From Deltaproteobacteria bacterium (GTDB lineage Bacteria; Desulfobacterota; Binatia; HRBIN30; JACQVA1), in assembly GCA_016210005.1 (NCBI GenBank), contig JACQVA010000182.1:1-53337 (forward strand): 53,337 nucleotides of DNA, in the 5' to 3' direction. This document shows, one piece after another, positions 8,873 through 17,695 of the stretch (its first letter is position 1; each line of letters begins with the position of its first letter). Position numbers and translations under genes: made by a program. The notes beneath the pieces were generated by a model. That model worked only from the letters and a program-made list of their open reading frames with translations, made no database searches and was not told where the DNA came from.

Positions 8873-9874
8873 ATGGAGTTCTGGAGCGGCATCGGCGGCC
8901 TGGCCAAGTCACGGGTGTTCCCCCGCAACCTCGCGCTCGACTACGCCGAACTGGTCGATAGCGCTTGCCTGCTGGAGGAGATGGGCTTCGATGCCTTCAG
9001 CGGCTCGGAACATCACTTCATGTACGACGGCTTCTGCCCGTCGCCGCTGGTGGCCTTGTCGGGCTTGGCGCTGAGCACCAAACGGATCAAGTTCGTCACC
9101 GGTGCCCTGCTGCTGCCGCTGCACGACCCGCTGCGCATCGCCGAGGACGCGGCGACCCTCGATCGCCTTTCGGGCGGCCGTCTGATCTTAGGCCTCGGCA
9201 TGGGCTACCGCCCGCTCGAGTTCGATGGGCTGGCGAGCGAGAAGCGCACCCGCGGCGCCCGCTTGGTCGAGATGATTCAGCTGGTGCAGCAAGCGCTCAG
9301 CCAAGAGCGCTTCTCGTTTGCCGGCAAGTACTACCAGTACGAGAACATCAGCGTCACCCCGCGCCCGCGGCAGCAGCCGCATCCGCCGCTGTGGCTGTGC
9401 GGCGGCACCACGGCCAAAGCCGCACGCCGCGCCGGCCGCGCCGGCCTGCCCTACTGGCTGGCCACTTCCACCTTCGAGCACGCCGAGCAGTGCGTGCACG
9501 CCTATCGCGAGGCCGGCCGCGCCGCCGGCTTCCCGCCGCAGGCGCTCAAGGTGGCGGTCTTCAAGGACCTCTGTCTGGCCGCCAGCCGCGAACAGGCCGT
9601 GAAACTGCGCCAGACGCTGCTCCGCGCCTTCTACGACGAGCACATCCTGGGCTACGGCTACCTCGTCGATGAAGCCGGCGAGCACCTCTATAACCCGCCG
9701 CGCAGCCACCCGCTTTACCAGCAGTTCGTTGCCAGCATCTTCGCCGGCACACCGCAGATGGCGATCGCAGAACTCCAGCGCTACGAAATGCTCGGCATCG
9801 AGGCCATGTACGTGGCGACGGTGCAGAAGGAGCTGTTCGTCAAAGAGGTCATGCCCGCCTTTCGCAAACCGTGA
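8873..9874 (+). CDS. Luciferase-like monooxygenase (LLM class flavoprotein) B
   Basis: A 333-residue member of the LLM superfamily, closer to the bacterial-luciferase type than its upstream neighbour. It shows MGFDAFSGSEHHF (with the His pair often found in this clade), the LPLHDPLRIAEDAATLDRLS segment, GGRLILGLGMGY at about residues 100-111, and RPRQQPHPPLWLCGGT. Start choice: ATG at 8873 (MEFWSG), with an in-frame GTG at 8867 also possible. Lying directly after LLM A, it could form a heterodimer with it, as LuxA and LuxB do; that is inference from arrangement. It probably uses reduced flavin or F420. Confidence 0.84.
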   Translation: MEFWSGIGGLAKSRVFPRNLALDYAELVDSACLLEEMGFDAFSGSEHHFMYDGFCPSPLVALSGLALSTKRIKFVTGALLLPLHDPLRIAEDAATLDRLSGGRLILGLGMGYRPLEFDGLASEKRTRGARLVEMIQLVQQALSQERFSFAGKYYQYENISVTPRPRQQPHPPLWLCGGTTAKAARRAGRAGLPYWLATSTFEHAEQCVHAYREAGRAAGFPPQALKVAVFKDLCLAASREQAVKLRQTLLRAFYDEHILGYGYLVDEAGEHLYNPPRSHPLYQQFVASIFAGTPQMAIAELQRYEMLGIEAMYVATVQKELFVKEVMPAFRKP

Positions 9875-9906
9875 AGCGCGCGCCGACGCTGCCCCAGGAG
9901 CCCGCC

Positions 9907-10446
9907 ATGGCAGAAGCTAAGCAATCGTATATCCAAGAGCAGATGCTCAGCCTGATCGATCCCAAGCTGGTCGATCAATGGGGTGATCCCAACAAACATC
10001 CGGAGACGCAGCTTTCCCAGGAGCAAGTCGACCAGCTGCTCGCGGCCGGACGCGAGATGTTCATTTCGCATCTCACTCGCGACGGCTTCCCCATGGTGAC
10101 CGTCCACGTCTACTGCTTCATCGACGGCCAGCTGTGGAGCACCACCGTCAAGGGCCGGGTAAAGGCGGCGGCCTACCAGCGCGACCCGCGGTGCGCCCTG
10201 TGCATCTCGTCGTCGGGGCTCAAGCTGCCCTTCGGCGGTGCGCTCACGATCAAGGCCCGCGCCACGGTGATCGAAGAGCGCGCGCTGGTCGAGCGCGTCT
10301 GCCGCGAGCACGCGCGCCGCTATTACTCCGGCGAGCGGGCGCAGGAGCTGTTCTTCGGCACCCTCTTTACCCCCAATCGCGTCGCCCTGCGCTTCGACAT
10401 CGACAAGATCATCAGCTGGGCCAACATCGGCGTGCGCCGCGACTGA
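9907..10446 (+). CDS. Pyridoxamine-5'-phosphate-oxidase-like FMN/F420 split-barrel protein
   Basis: A 179-residue protein of the PNPOx-like split-barrel fold, recognisable from FISHLTRDGFPMVTVHVYCF, the LWSTTVKGRVKAAAYQRDPR strand pair and CALCISS. Such proteins bind FMN or F420 and either reduce flavins or act on small substrates. The ATG at 9907 follows CAGGAGCCCGCC, a good ribosome site; an earlier in-frame GTG at 9871 overlaps LLM B and is less likely. Next to two luciferase-like genes it may supply reduced cofactor or be a separate reductase; this is inference. About 220 bases of repeat-bearing spacer separate it from etfA. Confidence 0.72.
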   Translation: MAEAKQSYIQEQMLSLIDPKLVDQWGDPNKHPETQLSQEQVDQLLAAGREMFISHLTRDGFPMVTVHVYCFIDGQLWSTTVKGRVKAAAYQRDPRCALCISSSGLKLPFGGALTIKARATVIEERALVERVCREHARRYYSGERAQELFFGTLFTPNRVALRFDIDKIISWANIGVRRD

Positions 10447-10668
10447 GCGGGCAAGTCGGCGGAGCGCTTTGCACAACTAGAGGAACACGGATGCGCAGAA
10501 TGAACCAACCACCGCGGCACCGAGAACACCGAGGAAGAGCTTCCCATTTCGGATTTCGGGTTGTGGACTGAGCAATGAACCGGAATGGACGCCCTAGGGC
10601 CGGCTGTGCCGGCCGATTCCGAGTTCCCTCTGCGCCTCGGCGGTTGATTTTCTATTTCCTTTACGGCC
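10447..10668. repeat. Intergenic spacer with dispersed palindrome and micro-repeats
   Basis: A 222-base spacer without a convincing gene. At 10595-10617 it holds a 23-base palindromic segment (core GGCCGGCTGTGCCGGCC) that is identical, on the opposite strand, to 44105-44127 and nearly identical to the head of the copy at 48093. Around it are short near-repeats such as CACCGAGAACACCGAGGA (about 10518-10536) and a CCTCTGCGCCTCGGCGG stretch. They look like parts of a dispersed non-coding repeat rather than a promoter, although transcription of etfA may begin here. Confidence 0.6.
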
Positions 10669-11658
10669 ATGTCTGACGCTCCTGAAATCTGGGTCGTTGC
10701 CGAAGCCGACGGCGAGCGCTGGCGCGAAGTCAGCCTCGAAGCATTGTGCGACGCGCGCGAGCAAGCCGACCGCGCCCGCGGCACGGTGGCGGCGGTGACC
10801 TTCGGCCCGGTGCCGCAAGCGGAGCTAGAGCGGCTGGCCCGCTACGGTGCCGACCGGCTGTTGTGTTCGAGCGGCACTGCCGCCGAGGCACGATCCGCCG
10901 AGCGTTGCACCGCGGTGCTCGCCGGGGCGCTGGCGCAGTCGCCGAAGCTGGTGTTGTTTGGTGACACCGCGCTCGGGCGCGATATCGCCAGTCGGCTGGC
11001 CGCGGCGCACTCCCTGGGGTTTGCCAGCCACTGCAACTGGGTGCGGCTGACCCCTGACGGTTCGGCGGTCGAAGCCGCGCGCCTGGTTTACGGCGGTAAA
11101 CTTTACGCCCGCGTGCGCATCCGCTCGACGCCGGCGTTGGCCAGTTTGCGCCCGGGAGCGGCGGGCGTGGGCAAGCCGGCGCCGCGTGCGCTGCAAGTCA
11201 CGCCGCTGCCGCCGCTCGCCAGCGCCGCCACCCGGGTCGAGCATCTGGAGTTCGTCACCGCCGACCCGCGCACCGTGGACATCACCGAAGCCGAGCGCAT
11301 CGTCGCGGTCGGACGCGGTATCGGTAGCCACCAACAGCTGGCGTTGTATCAGCGGCTCGCCGATCAGCTGGCAGCCTCGCTGGCGGCGTCACGGCCGCTG
11401 GTGGACGCGGGCTGGCTCGAGGCTGAGCGCCAGGTGGGCCAGACCGGCCGCATCGTCGGGCCGCGGCTGTACCTGGCCGCCGGCATTTCCGGTGCCAGCC
11501 ATCACACGTTGGGCATGAAGTCGTCCGAGTGCGTCGTCGCCATCAACCGTGACAAGAACGCAGAGATCTTCAAGCTCGCCGACTTGAAGGTGGCCACTGA
11601 TCTCAACACCCTGATGCCGGTGCTGCTGGAAAAGTTGGAGGCCAGGCGCAGCCCATGA
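10669..11658 (+). CDS. etfA: Electron transfer flavoprotein subunit alpha
   Basis: A 329-residue ETF alpha subunit, which with EtfB carries electrons from acyl-CoA dehydrogenases towards the quinone pool, using FAD. The C-terminal FAD domain is clear: VGRGIGS at about residues 214-220, then QVGQTGRIVGPRLYLAAGIS (FAD-binding QTG), SGASHHTLGMK, and VVAINRDKNAEIFKLADLK. The N-terminal domain includes LVLFGDTALGRDIASRLAA. It overlaps the next gene by four bases (ATGA), so the Fe-S oxidoreductase is translationally coupled. In this operon alpha and beta are separated by that oxidoreductase instead of adjoining. The cluster also encodes an acyl-CoA dehydrogenase at 16414, a probable electron donor. 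Confidence 0.95.
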   Translation: MSDAPEIWVVAEADGERWREVSLEALCDAREQADRARGTVAAVTFGPVPQAELERLARYGADRLLCSSGTAAEARSAERCTAVLAGALAQSPKLVLFGDTALGRDIASRLAAAHSLGFASHCNWVRLTPDGSAVEAARLVYGGKLYARVRIRSTPALASLRPGAAGVGKPAPRALQVTPLPPLASAATRVEHLEFVTADPRTVDITEAERIVAVGRGIGSHQQLALYQRLADQLAASLAASRPLVDAGWLEAERQVGQTGRIVGPRLYLAAGISGASHHTLGMKSSECVVAINRDKNAEIFKLADLKVATDLNTLMPVLLEKLEARRSP

Positions 11659-13598
11659 CGCCCGCGCGCGAGATTCTCGGCAACATCCCGCCGGGGCTGC
11701 AAGCCGCCATGTACGTGGCCACCCTCGGCGCTGCCGCGGTGGCGGCGCTGAAGATTGCCGCGCAGGTGCGGCGCTGGCGCCGCGGCGGCCCCGAGCCGCG
11801 CCTGCTGCCGCGGGCCGAGCGCCTGCGCGCCTTCGCCCGGCGCGCCGTCGCCCAGCGCGACATCGCCGAGCGCGATCGCCTCGCCGGCGCCATGCACCGG
11901 ATGATCTTCTGGGGCTTCGCCGTCCTGTTTCTCGCCACCGTTCTCACCGCCATCGATCACGACCTCGGCATCCCGCTGCTGCACGGCCCATTCTATCTGT
12001 TCTTCGCCTTTGTCGTGGACCTGTTCGGGGTGCTGTTCATTGCCGGCCTGTTGCTGGCGGTCTACCGCCGCTATGTCGTGCGCCTCGCCCAGCTCGGCTA
12101 CGGCCGTCCCGGCGACGCCGCGGCGTTGCTCTGCCTGCTGCTGGCCGGCGTCACCGGCTTCTGGCTCGAAGGTGCGCGCATCGCGCTCGACGGTTGGCCG
12201 GATTATGAACGGCTCTCCTTCGCCGGTTGGTTCAGTGGGCTGCTGCTCGAACCGCTGGTGTCGTCGTGGCCGTCGGCGCATCGGATCATCTGGAGCCTGC
12301 ACATCGCCGCGGTCAGCGCGCTGTTTGCGTGCCTGCCGTTCACGCGCCTCCTGCACATGCTTGCGACGCCGGCCAACTTACTGTTACGTGCGCGCCCGTT
12401 GGGGGGGTTGCGGCCGGTGCGCGGCGAGGCCGCGCCGCAAGCCACGTTCGCGGCCTTCAGCTGGAAGCAGTTGCTCGAACTCGACGCCTGCACCAGTTGC
12501 GGCCGGTGCTCGCAGGTCTGCCCGGCCACTACCGCCGGCAAGCCGCTGTCGCCGATGCTGGTGATCCAACACCTGCGCGAAGCGCTTGCGGGCGAGCGGC
12601 CGGCCGGCGATCTCATCGGTGCGGTGGTCGCCCCCGACGAGCTGTGGTCGTGCACCACCTGCGGCGCTTGCGAGGAAGTCTGCCCGGTGGCCATCAATCA
12701 CATCGATCGCCTGGTGGACTTGCGCCGCGTGCTGGTTGACCGCGGCGAAATTCAAGCCACCGGCGCGCGCGCGCTCGAAAGCATGTTGGGCAAGGACAAT
12801 CCCTGGGACCACGCCCCCGGCGAACGCGCGCGCTGGGCCGAGCGGCTGGGCCTGCGCGTGCTGCGCGAGGGCGAGTCGTGCGACACCATCTACTGGATCG
12901 GCTGCGCCGGCGCTTACGACGAACAGGCCCGCAGCGTCTCCGAGGCGGTGGCCAAGCTGCTCCAGCGCGCCGGCGTGGACTTCGCCATCCTCGGCGCCCG
13001 CGAAGGCTGCACCGGCGACCTCGCGCGCCGGCTGGGCGAGGAAGGGCTGTTCGCGGAGCTGGCCCGCCGCAACACCGCTGTGATTCGCGCCCACGGCGTG
13101 ACACGAATTATCACCCACTGCCCGCATTGCCTGAACACTTTTCGCACGGAGTACGATCTCGCGGGCATCGAGATCGTTCACCACAGCCAGTTACTACAGC
13201 AGTTGGTGAGCGCTGGCCGCTTGCAGCCGGCGCGGCCGGCGGCTCAGCGCGTCACCCTGCACGACCCCTGCTACCTCGGCCGCTACAACGGCCTATTCGA
13301 CCAGCCGCGCGCCGCGCTCGCCGCGATCCCGCAGGTCGAGCTGAAGGAGATGCCGCGGGCACGGGCACAGTCGTTCTGCTGCGGCGGCGGCGGCGGCCAG
13401 GTGTTGATCGACGTAAAGGGCGGCCAGCGTATCCCCAACCTCCGCTTTGCCGAGGCCGCCGCCCTCGACGTCGACGTGATCGCCACCGCCTGCCCGTTCT
13501 GCAAGATCATGCTAGCCCCGGTGCCCGCCGAAGGCGGCCTCGAAGGCCGAGTGGTCGTGAAAGACATTGCCGAGCTGCTGGCCCAGGCGTGCCTATGA
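11655..13598 (+). CDS. Membrane-bound (Fe-S) oxidoreductase, ETF:quinone / heterodisulfide-reductase-like
   Basis: A 647-residue protein. The first 240 or so residues contain several hydrophobic membrane segments (for example IFWGFAVLFLATVLTA and FYLFFAFVVDLFGVLFIAGL), as in NarI-type haem or quinone-binding membrane domains. Two ferredoxin-like [4Fe-4S] motifs follow: CTSCGRCSQVCPATTAGK (first Cys about 279) and CTTCGACEEVCPVAI (about 333). Then come two cysteine-rich CCG-type regions, ending in HDPCYLGRYNG, SFCCGGGGGQ and ATACPFCK. Such proteins pass electrons between ETF and membrane quinones. It overlaps etfA by four bases and etfB by four bases, so the three are made together. All expected cysteines are present; no truncation is seen. 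Confidence 0.88.
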   Translation: MTPAREILGNIPPGLQAAMYVATLGAAAVAALKIAAQVRRWRRGGPEPRLLPRAERLRAFARRAVAQRDIAERDRLAGAMHRMIFWGFAVLFLATVLTAIDHDLGIPLLHGPFYLFFAFVVDLFGVLFIAGLLLAVYRRYVVRLAQLGYGRPGDAAALLCLLLAGVTGFWLEGARIALDGWPDYERLSFAGWFSGLLLEPLVSSWPSAHRIIWSLHIAAVSALFACLPFTRLLHMLATPANLLLRARPLGGLRPVRGEAAPQATFAAFSWKQLLELDACTSCGRCSQVCPATTAGKPLSPMLVIQHLREALAGERPAGDLIGAVVAPDELWSCTTCGACEEVCPVAINHIDRLVDLRRVLVDRGEIQATGARALESMLGKDNPWDHAPGERARWAERLGLRVLREGESCDTIYWIGCAGAYDEQARSVSEAVAKLLQRAGVDFAILGAREGCTGDLARRLGEEGLFAELARRNTAVIRAHGVTRIITHCPHCLNTFRTEYDLAGIEIVHHSQLLQQLVSAGRLQPARPAAQRVTLHDPCYLGRYNGLFDQPRAALAAIPQVELKEMPRARAQSFCCGGGGGQVLIDVKGGQRIPNLRFAEAAALDVDVIATACPFCKIMLAPVPAEGGLEGRVVVKDIAELLAQACL

Positions 13599-14461
13599 AC
13601 ATCGCCGTCTGCCTCAAGCAGGTGCTCGATGCCAGTGTGCCGCTGCGAGTGGTCAATGGCGCGGTGCAGCAGGACGCGCCCCGACCGATCATGCGGCTGG
13701 GTGCGGCCGATCGCACGGCGCTGGCGGAAGCGCTGGCGCTGCGGGCGCGCTGCGGCGGGCAGGTCACCGCCGTTAGCGCCGGCGCCGCCGACGCCGTCGA
13801 CGCTTTGCGCTACGCCCTCGCCCGCGGCGTTGACCGTGCCGTTCAGATGACCGGTGCCGATCCGCTCGATCCCGTTGCCAGCGCCCTGGCGGCGGCGGTT
13901 GCGCTGGTTGTAGGCCCCGACCTGGTCCTCTGCGGCAATGCTTCCGGGGATGGCGCCTCGGGGCGCTTTGCGGCGGAGTTGGCAGCTCGTCTGGCGACAC
14001 CGCTGGTGACGCGTGTCGCGGCGATCACACCCGCGCACGGGCGCCACCTATGGTTGGAGCGCCGCCTCGAACGCGGCGAGCGCGAACGCGTGCGCTGCCC
14101 CCTGCCCGCGGTGCTGGCGGTGGAGCCGGCGCTAGCCGAGGCCGGCTACGTGTCACTGCGGGCGCTGCGCGCGGCGGCGCTGCTGCCGATCGAGGTCCAG
14201 GTCGCTGTGCCTAGCGGCGCGGAGCCGCTGTGCGAGCTGATTGCCCTCGAGCCGGCACGGCCGCGCCCGAAGCGCATCAGCGCGCCGGCCGCGGGACTGT
14301 CGGCGATGGACCGATTGACCCACGCCATCACCGGCGGCATGCAGCACAAGCGCAGCGGTGAGTTCGTCGAAGGCGCCCCGGCGCAGGTCGCCGCCGAGAT
14401 CGTGCGCTTCCTCGAGGAACGCGGCTTCAGCGGCGAGCGCCGAGGAGGAGGCAATGGCTGA
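13595..14461 (+). CDS. etfB: Electron transfer flavoprotein subunit beta
   Basis: A 288-residue ETF beta subunit. The start MNIAVCLKQVLDAS matches the family, as do the internal ALAEALALR segment and the DLVLCGNASGDGASGRFAAE motif around residues 108-127, where AMP is bound. The ATG overlaps the stop of the Fe-S oxidoreductase (ATGA). The C-terminal tail carries a second segment rich in basic residues, slightly longer than minimal EtfB. The frame ends eight bases inside the next gene, so translation is again coupled. With etfA at 10669 it should form the FAD-containing heterodimer. Confidence 0.93.
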   Translation: MNIAVCLKQVLDASVPLRVVNGAVQQDAPRPIMRLGAADRTALAEALALRARCGGQVTAVSAGAADAVDALRYALARGVDRAVQMTGADPLDPVASALAAAVALVVGPDLVLCGNASGDGASGRFAAELAARLATPLVTRVAAITPAHGRHLWLERRLERGERERVRCPLPAVLAVEPALAEAGYVSLRALRAAALLPIEVQVAVPSGAEPLCELIALEPARPRPKRISAPAAGLSAMDRLTHAITGGMQHKRSGEFVEGAPAQVAAEIVRFLEERGFSGERRGGGNG

Positions 14462-16409
14462 CTTCGACTACCTGTTCACCCCGATCAAGGTCGGGACAAT
14501 GACGGTGCCCAACCGCATCTGCGAGACCACCTATTCCATCAACGCCGGCCGGGCCGACGGCTTGCCCGACGCCGCCTTCATCGAGCACCACTTGCAAAAG
14601 GCGCGCGGCGGCGTCGGCTGGATCGGCAGCCAGACCTGGCTGCTGCCCACGCCCTTGCCGCCGGGCCACGCCGGCGAGGTACTGGCGGGACAGGGGGCGA
14701 TTTCGTTTGCCGTCTACCAGTCGCCGAAGTTCGTCGAGCGAGTCAGGCAATTCACCGACGCGGTGCGCGCCTGCGGCGCGGTCAGCGTCATGCAGCTCAC
14801 TCACCTGCAATCGCTGATGGGCCCGTCGCCGGTGCCGATCTCTCTGCTGTACGATCACGTCCCCTCCGCACTCGAGCCGGAGCACATCGAGTTCATCCTC
14901 GACACTTATTGGAAGGCAGCGGAGAAGTTCCACGAAGCGGGGGCCGACGCGGTCGAGATCCATTGCGCTCACGAGACGCTGCCGCAGTGGTTTCTGTCGC
15001 CCTACACCAACAAGCGCGGCGATCAGTGGGGTGGCTCGCCGGAGAATCGCGTCCGCTTCGTCGTCGAAGCCGTCCGCCGCATTCGCGAGCGGGTAGCGCG
15101 CGAGTTGAACGTCGGGCTGCGCATCAACGCCGACGAGTACAAAGAAGGCGGCTATACCCTCGAAGACATGAAGGCGATGGCGCAGCTGATCTGCAGCCAG
15201 GTGTCGCTCGACTTCCTCAACGTCGACGTCGGCTCGCCCTGGGGCATGCCGAGCTACATTCCGCCGATGCAGTATCCGCTGGCGGCCTTCGCCTACGCCG
15301 CCGCCGAGATTCGCCAGGTGGTCAACCTGCCCGTGCTCTACGCCGGCCGCGTCAACGATCCGGTGTTGGCCGAGCGCCTGCTGGCGGAAGGCCAGGCCGA
15401 TCTGATCGGGATGACGCGCGCCTCGCTCGCCGATCCCGACTTCCCGCGCAAGGCGCGTTCCGGGCAGCTCGACGACATTCGCAAGTGCATCGGCTGCAAC
15501 ACCTGCATCGGCAAGGTCATCCACGACGAGGTCAAGTCGCCGGTGTGCGCGGTCAATCCGGTCATCGGCCACGAACGCGAGTGGGCCGCGGTCGCGCCGG
15601 CCAAGACGCCCAAGCGCGTAATCGTGATCGGCGCCGGTGCCGGCGGGCTCGAAGCCGCGCGGGTGGCGGCCATGCGTGGTCACAAGGTGATCGTGCTGGA
15701 GCGCAACGCCGAGATCGGTGGCCAGCTGCTGATTGCCGCCAAGGCACCGCGGCGCGAGGGTTTCCTCGACTTTCCGCGCTACCAAGAATTTCAGCTGCGC
15801 CGGCTGAACGTCAAGCTGCGGCTCAATACCGTGGCCACGGCCGAAATGGTGCTCGGCTTGCAGCCCGAGGTGGTGATTGCTGCCACCGGCTCGCTGCCGC
15901 GAACGCTCGAGGTAGCGGGCAGTGGTCAGGACAACGTCGTGCAAAGCTGGGACGTGCTGCGCGGCACCCGCGAAGTCGGCGGCCGCGTCGTCATCGTCTC
16001 GGAGGACGACGGCATGGAAACCCCGAGCGTGGCCGACTTCCTCGCCGCCCAAGGCAAGCAGGTGGAGATCTTGCACAAGTGGCTGATGATCGGCAGCCGC
16101 ATCGAGCGCTACACCCAGGGCATCGTCTTCTACTGGCTCTATAAGAACGGCGTCGTGATCAGCCCTTCGACCCGCGTGCGCGCTATCGAGGGCTCGACCG
16201 TTATCGCGTACAACTCACACACCAGCGCAGAGCGGCGCATCGAAGGCGTCGACCACGTCGTGCTGAGTCTCGGAAGCCAGGGCGACAACGGCTTGTACCG
16301 GGCGCTCAAGGGCCGGGTGCCGGAGCTCTACCTGGTGGGCTCAGCCTTCGCCCCGCGCCGCCTGGTCGAGGCCACCCAGCATGGCGCCCGCATCGGCAAG
16401 ATGATCTGA
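14454..16409 (+). CDS. NADH:flavin oxidoreductase / 2,4-dienoyl-CoA-reductase-like (FadH type)
   Basis: A 651-residue multidomain flavoenzyme. The N-terminal TIM barrel (about 1-340) is Old-Yellow-Enzyme-like, opening with LFTPIKVGTMTVPNRI and including HCAHETLPQWFLSPYTN and the GGSPENRVRF motif. A Cys cluster for [4Fe-4S] follows in KCIGCNTCIGK (first Cys about 345) with a further Cys in SPVCAVNP. Then comes a Rossmann FAD/NAD(P) region, VIVIGAGAGGLEAARVAAMR. FadH-type enzymes reduce dienoyl-CoA or related enones with NAD(P)H. The ATG at 14454 has GAGGAGG upstream and overlaps etfB. The open frame extends to 14358, but those residues are low-complexity. Substrate uncertain. Confidence 0.88.
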   Translation: MADFDYLFTPIKVGTMTVPNRICETTYSINAGRADGLPDAAFIEHHLQKARGGVGWIGSQTWLLPTPLPPGHAGEVLAGQGAISFAVYQSPKFVERVRQFTDAVRACGAVSVMQLTHLQSLMGPSPVPISLLYDHVPSALEPEHIEFILDTYWKAAEKFHEAGADAVEIHCAHETLPQWFLSPYTNKRGDQWGGSPENRVRFVVEAVRRIRERVARELNVGLRINADEYKEGGYTLEDMKAMAQLICSQVSLDFLNVDVGSPWGMPSYIPPMQYPLAAFAYAAAEIRQVVNLPVLYAGRVNDPVLAERLLAEGQADLIGMTRASLADPDFPRKARSGQLDDIRKCIGCNTCIGKVIHDEVKSPVCAVNPVIGHEREWAAVAPAKTPKRVIVIGAGAGGLEAARVAAMRGHKVIVLERNAEIGGQLLIAAKAPRREGFLDFPRYQEFQLRRLNVKLRLNTVATAEMVLGLQPEVVIAATGSLPRTLEVAGSGQDNVVQSWDVLRGTREVGGRVVIVSEDDGMETPSVADFLAAQGKQVEILHKWLMIGSRIERYTQGIVFYWLYKNGVVISPSTRVRAIEGSTVIAYNSHTSAERRIEGVDHVVLSLGSQGDNGLYRALKGRVPELYLVGSAFAPRRLVEATQHGARIGKMI

Positions 16410-16413
16410 GCGC

Positions 16414-17580
16414 ATGGACCTGAGTTACAGCCACGAAGACGAAGAGTTTCGTGCCCGCGTGCGCCGGTGGTTGCGGCTGCACCTGGCTGAAGCCGCCAAG
16501 GCTCCACGCGAGCCGTCGGCGGCCATTGAGCACGCCAAGGCTTGGCAGCGCCGGATGTACGAGGCCGGCTTCGTCGGCATCGCCTGGCCCGAGGCTTACG
16601 GCGGGCAGGCGGCATCGCTCACCCAACAGGTGGTGCTCAACGAGGAGCTGGCGCGCTCCGGCGCACCACCGCTGATCAACACCATCGGGCTCAACATCCT
16701 CGGCCCGGCGTTGATCCTGCACGGCAGCGAGGAACAGAAGCGGCGCTTCCTGCCCCGGATACTGGCTGCCGAAGACATCTGGTGCCAGGGCTTCTCCGAG
16801 CCCGATGCCGGCTCTGATCTCGCTGCGCTGCGCACGCGCGCGGTCGTCGACGGCGATGTCTTCATTGTCAACGGCCAGAAGCTGTGGACCAGCCTCGGGC
16901 CGATCGCCGACTGGTGCTTCTTGCTAGTGCGCACCGACACCGCGGTGCCGAAGCAGGAGGGCATCAGCTATCTACTGATGGATATGAAGTCACCCGGAGT
17001 TCGCACGGCGCCGATCCGGCAGATTACCGGCAAGCGCCACTTCAGCGAGTTATTTCTCGACGACGTGCGCGTACCGAGAGCCAATCTGGTGGGCGAGCTC
17101 AACCGCGGCTGGCTGATTGCCAAAGCGACGCTATCGTTCGAGCGCTCCGGTTTGGCGGGCGTGGTCGAGCTCGAACACCACCTCGAGGGCGTGCGGCGAC
17201 TGGCCGGGGCGCTGGGGCGGCTACAGGATCCCCTCATCCGCCAGCGGCTGGTGCAGTTGCTGATTGAGAAGGAGACGTTGAAGTACACCGGCTATCGCGC
17301 CCTGACCCAGCAGCTGCGCGGCGCCGCGCCCGGGCCGGAGTCGGCCGTCGGCAAGCTGGCCTCGTCGGAGCTGCGCGCGCGGGTGATGGACCTGGCTCTG
17401 GAAATCGAAGGCGCCTACGCCGGCATCGGCCGCGGCAATGCCCGCGCCCTTGATCGCGGCCGGTGGCAGGGGCTGTATCTCGACGCCCGCGCCTACACCA
17501 TTGGCGGCGGCACCTCGGAGGTGATGCGCAACATCATCGCCGAGCGCGCCCTCGGCCTGCCGAAAAGCACTGCCGGCTAG
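16414..17580 (+). CDS. Acyl-CoA dehydrogenase
   Basis: A 388-residue FAD-dependent acyl-CoA dehydrogenase. Recognisable parts: WPEAYGGQAASLTQQVV, the flavin-binding GFSEPDAGSDLAALRTRA (about residues 127-144), NGQKLWTS, and the C-terminal GGGTSEVMRNIIAERALG. It oxidises an acyl-CoA to the 2,3-enoyl-CoA and hands electrons to ETF, whose genes lie just upstream. It starts four bases after the FadH-like gene, in the same operon. The chain-length or ring specificity cannot be read from the sequence. After its stop there is a 115-base gap before the convergent CoxG-like gene. Confidence 0.92.
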   Translation: MDLSYSHEDEEFRARVRRWLRLHLAEAAKAPREPSAAIEHAKAWQRRMYEAGFVGIAWPEAYGGQAASLTQQVVLNEELARSGAPPLINTIGLNILGPALILHGSEEQKRRFLPRILAAEDIWCQGFSEPDAGSDLAALRTRAVVDGDVFIVNGQKLWTSLGPIADWCFLLVRTDTAVPKQEGISYLLMDMKSPGVRTAPIRQITGKRHFSELFLDDVRVPRANLVGELNRGWLIAKATLSFERSGLAGVVELEHHLEGVRRLAGALGRLQDPLIRQRLVQLLIEKETLKYTGYRALTQQLRGAAPGPESAVGKLASSELRARVMDLALEIEGAYAGIGRGNARALDRGRWQGLYLDARAYTIGGGTSEVMRNIIAERALGLPKSTAG

Positions 17581-17695
17581 TTGGTGGTGCGAGGCAGAGA
17601 AGACCGGAGGCTTACAACGGATTGAGCGGGTGGGGTGGATTCGGAGCGGATGAGTCCAATGGCGACATCGAAGCCTTGGCCTTTGTGCCAGTCCG

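Noticed and set aside
14427-16076. A 549-codon open frame on the minus strand across the FadH-like gene
   Set aside because: It mirrors the plus-strand gene, whose motifs are clear. Long antisense frames are expected at this GC content. The same reasoning removes 3365-4858 (-), 25267-26886 (-), 36040-37521 (+), 46504-47481 (+) and others.
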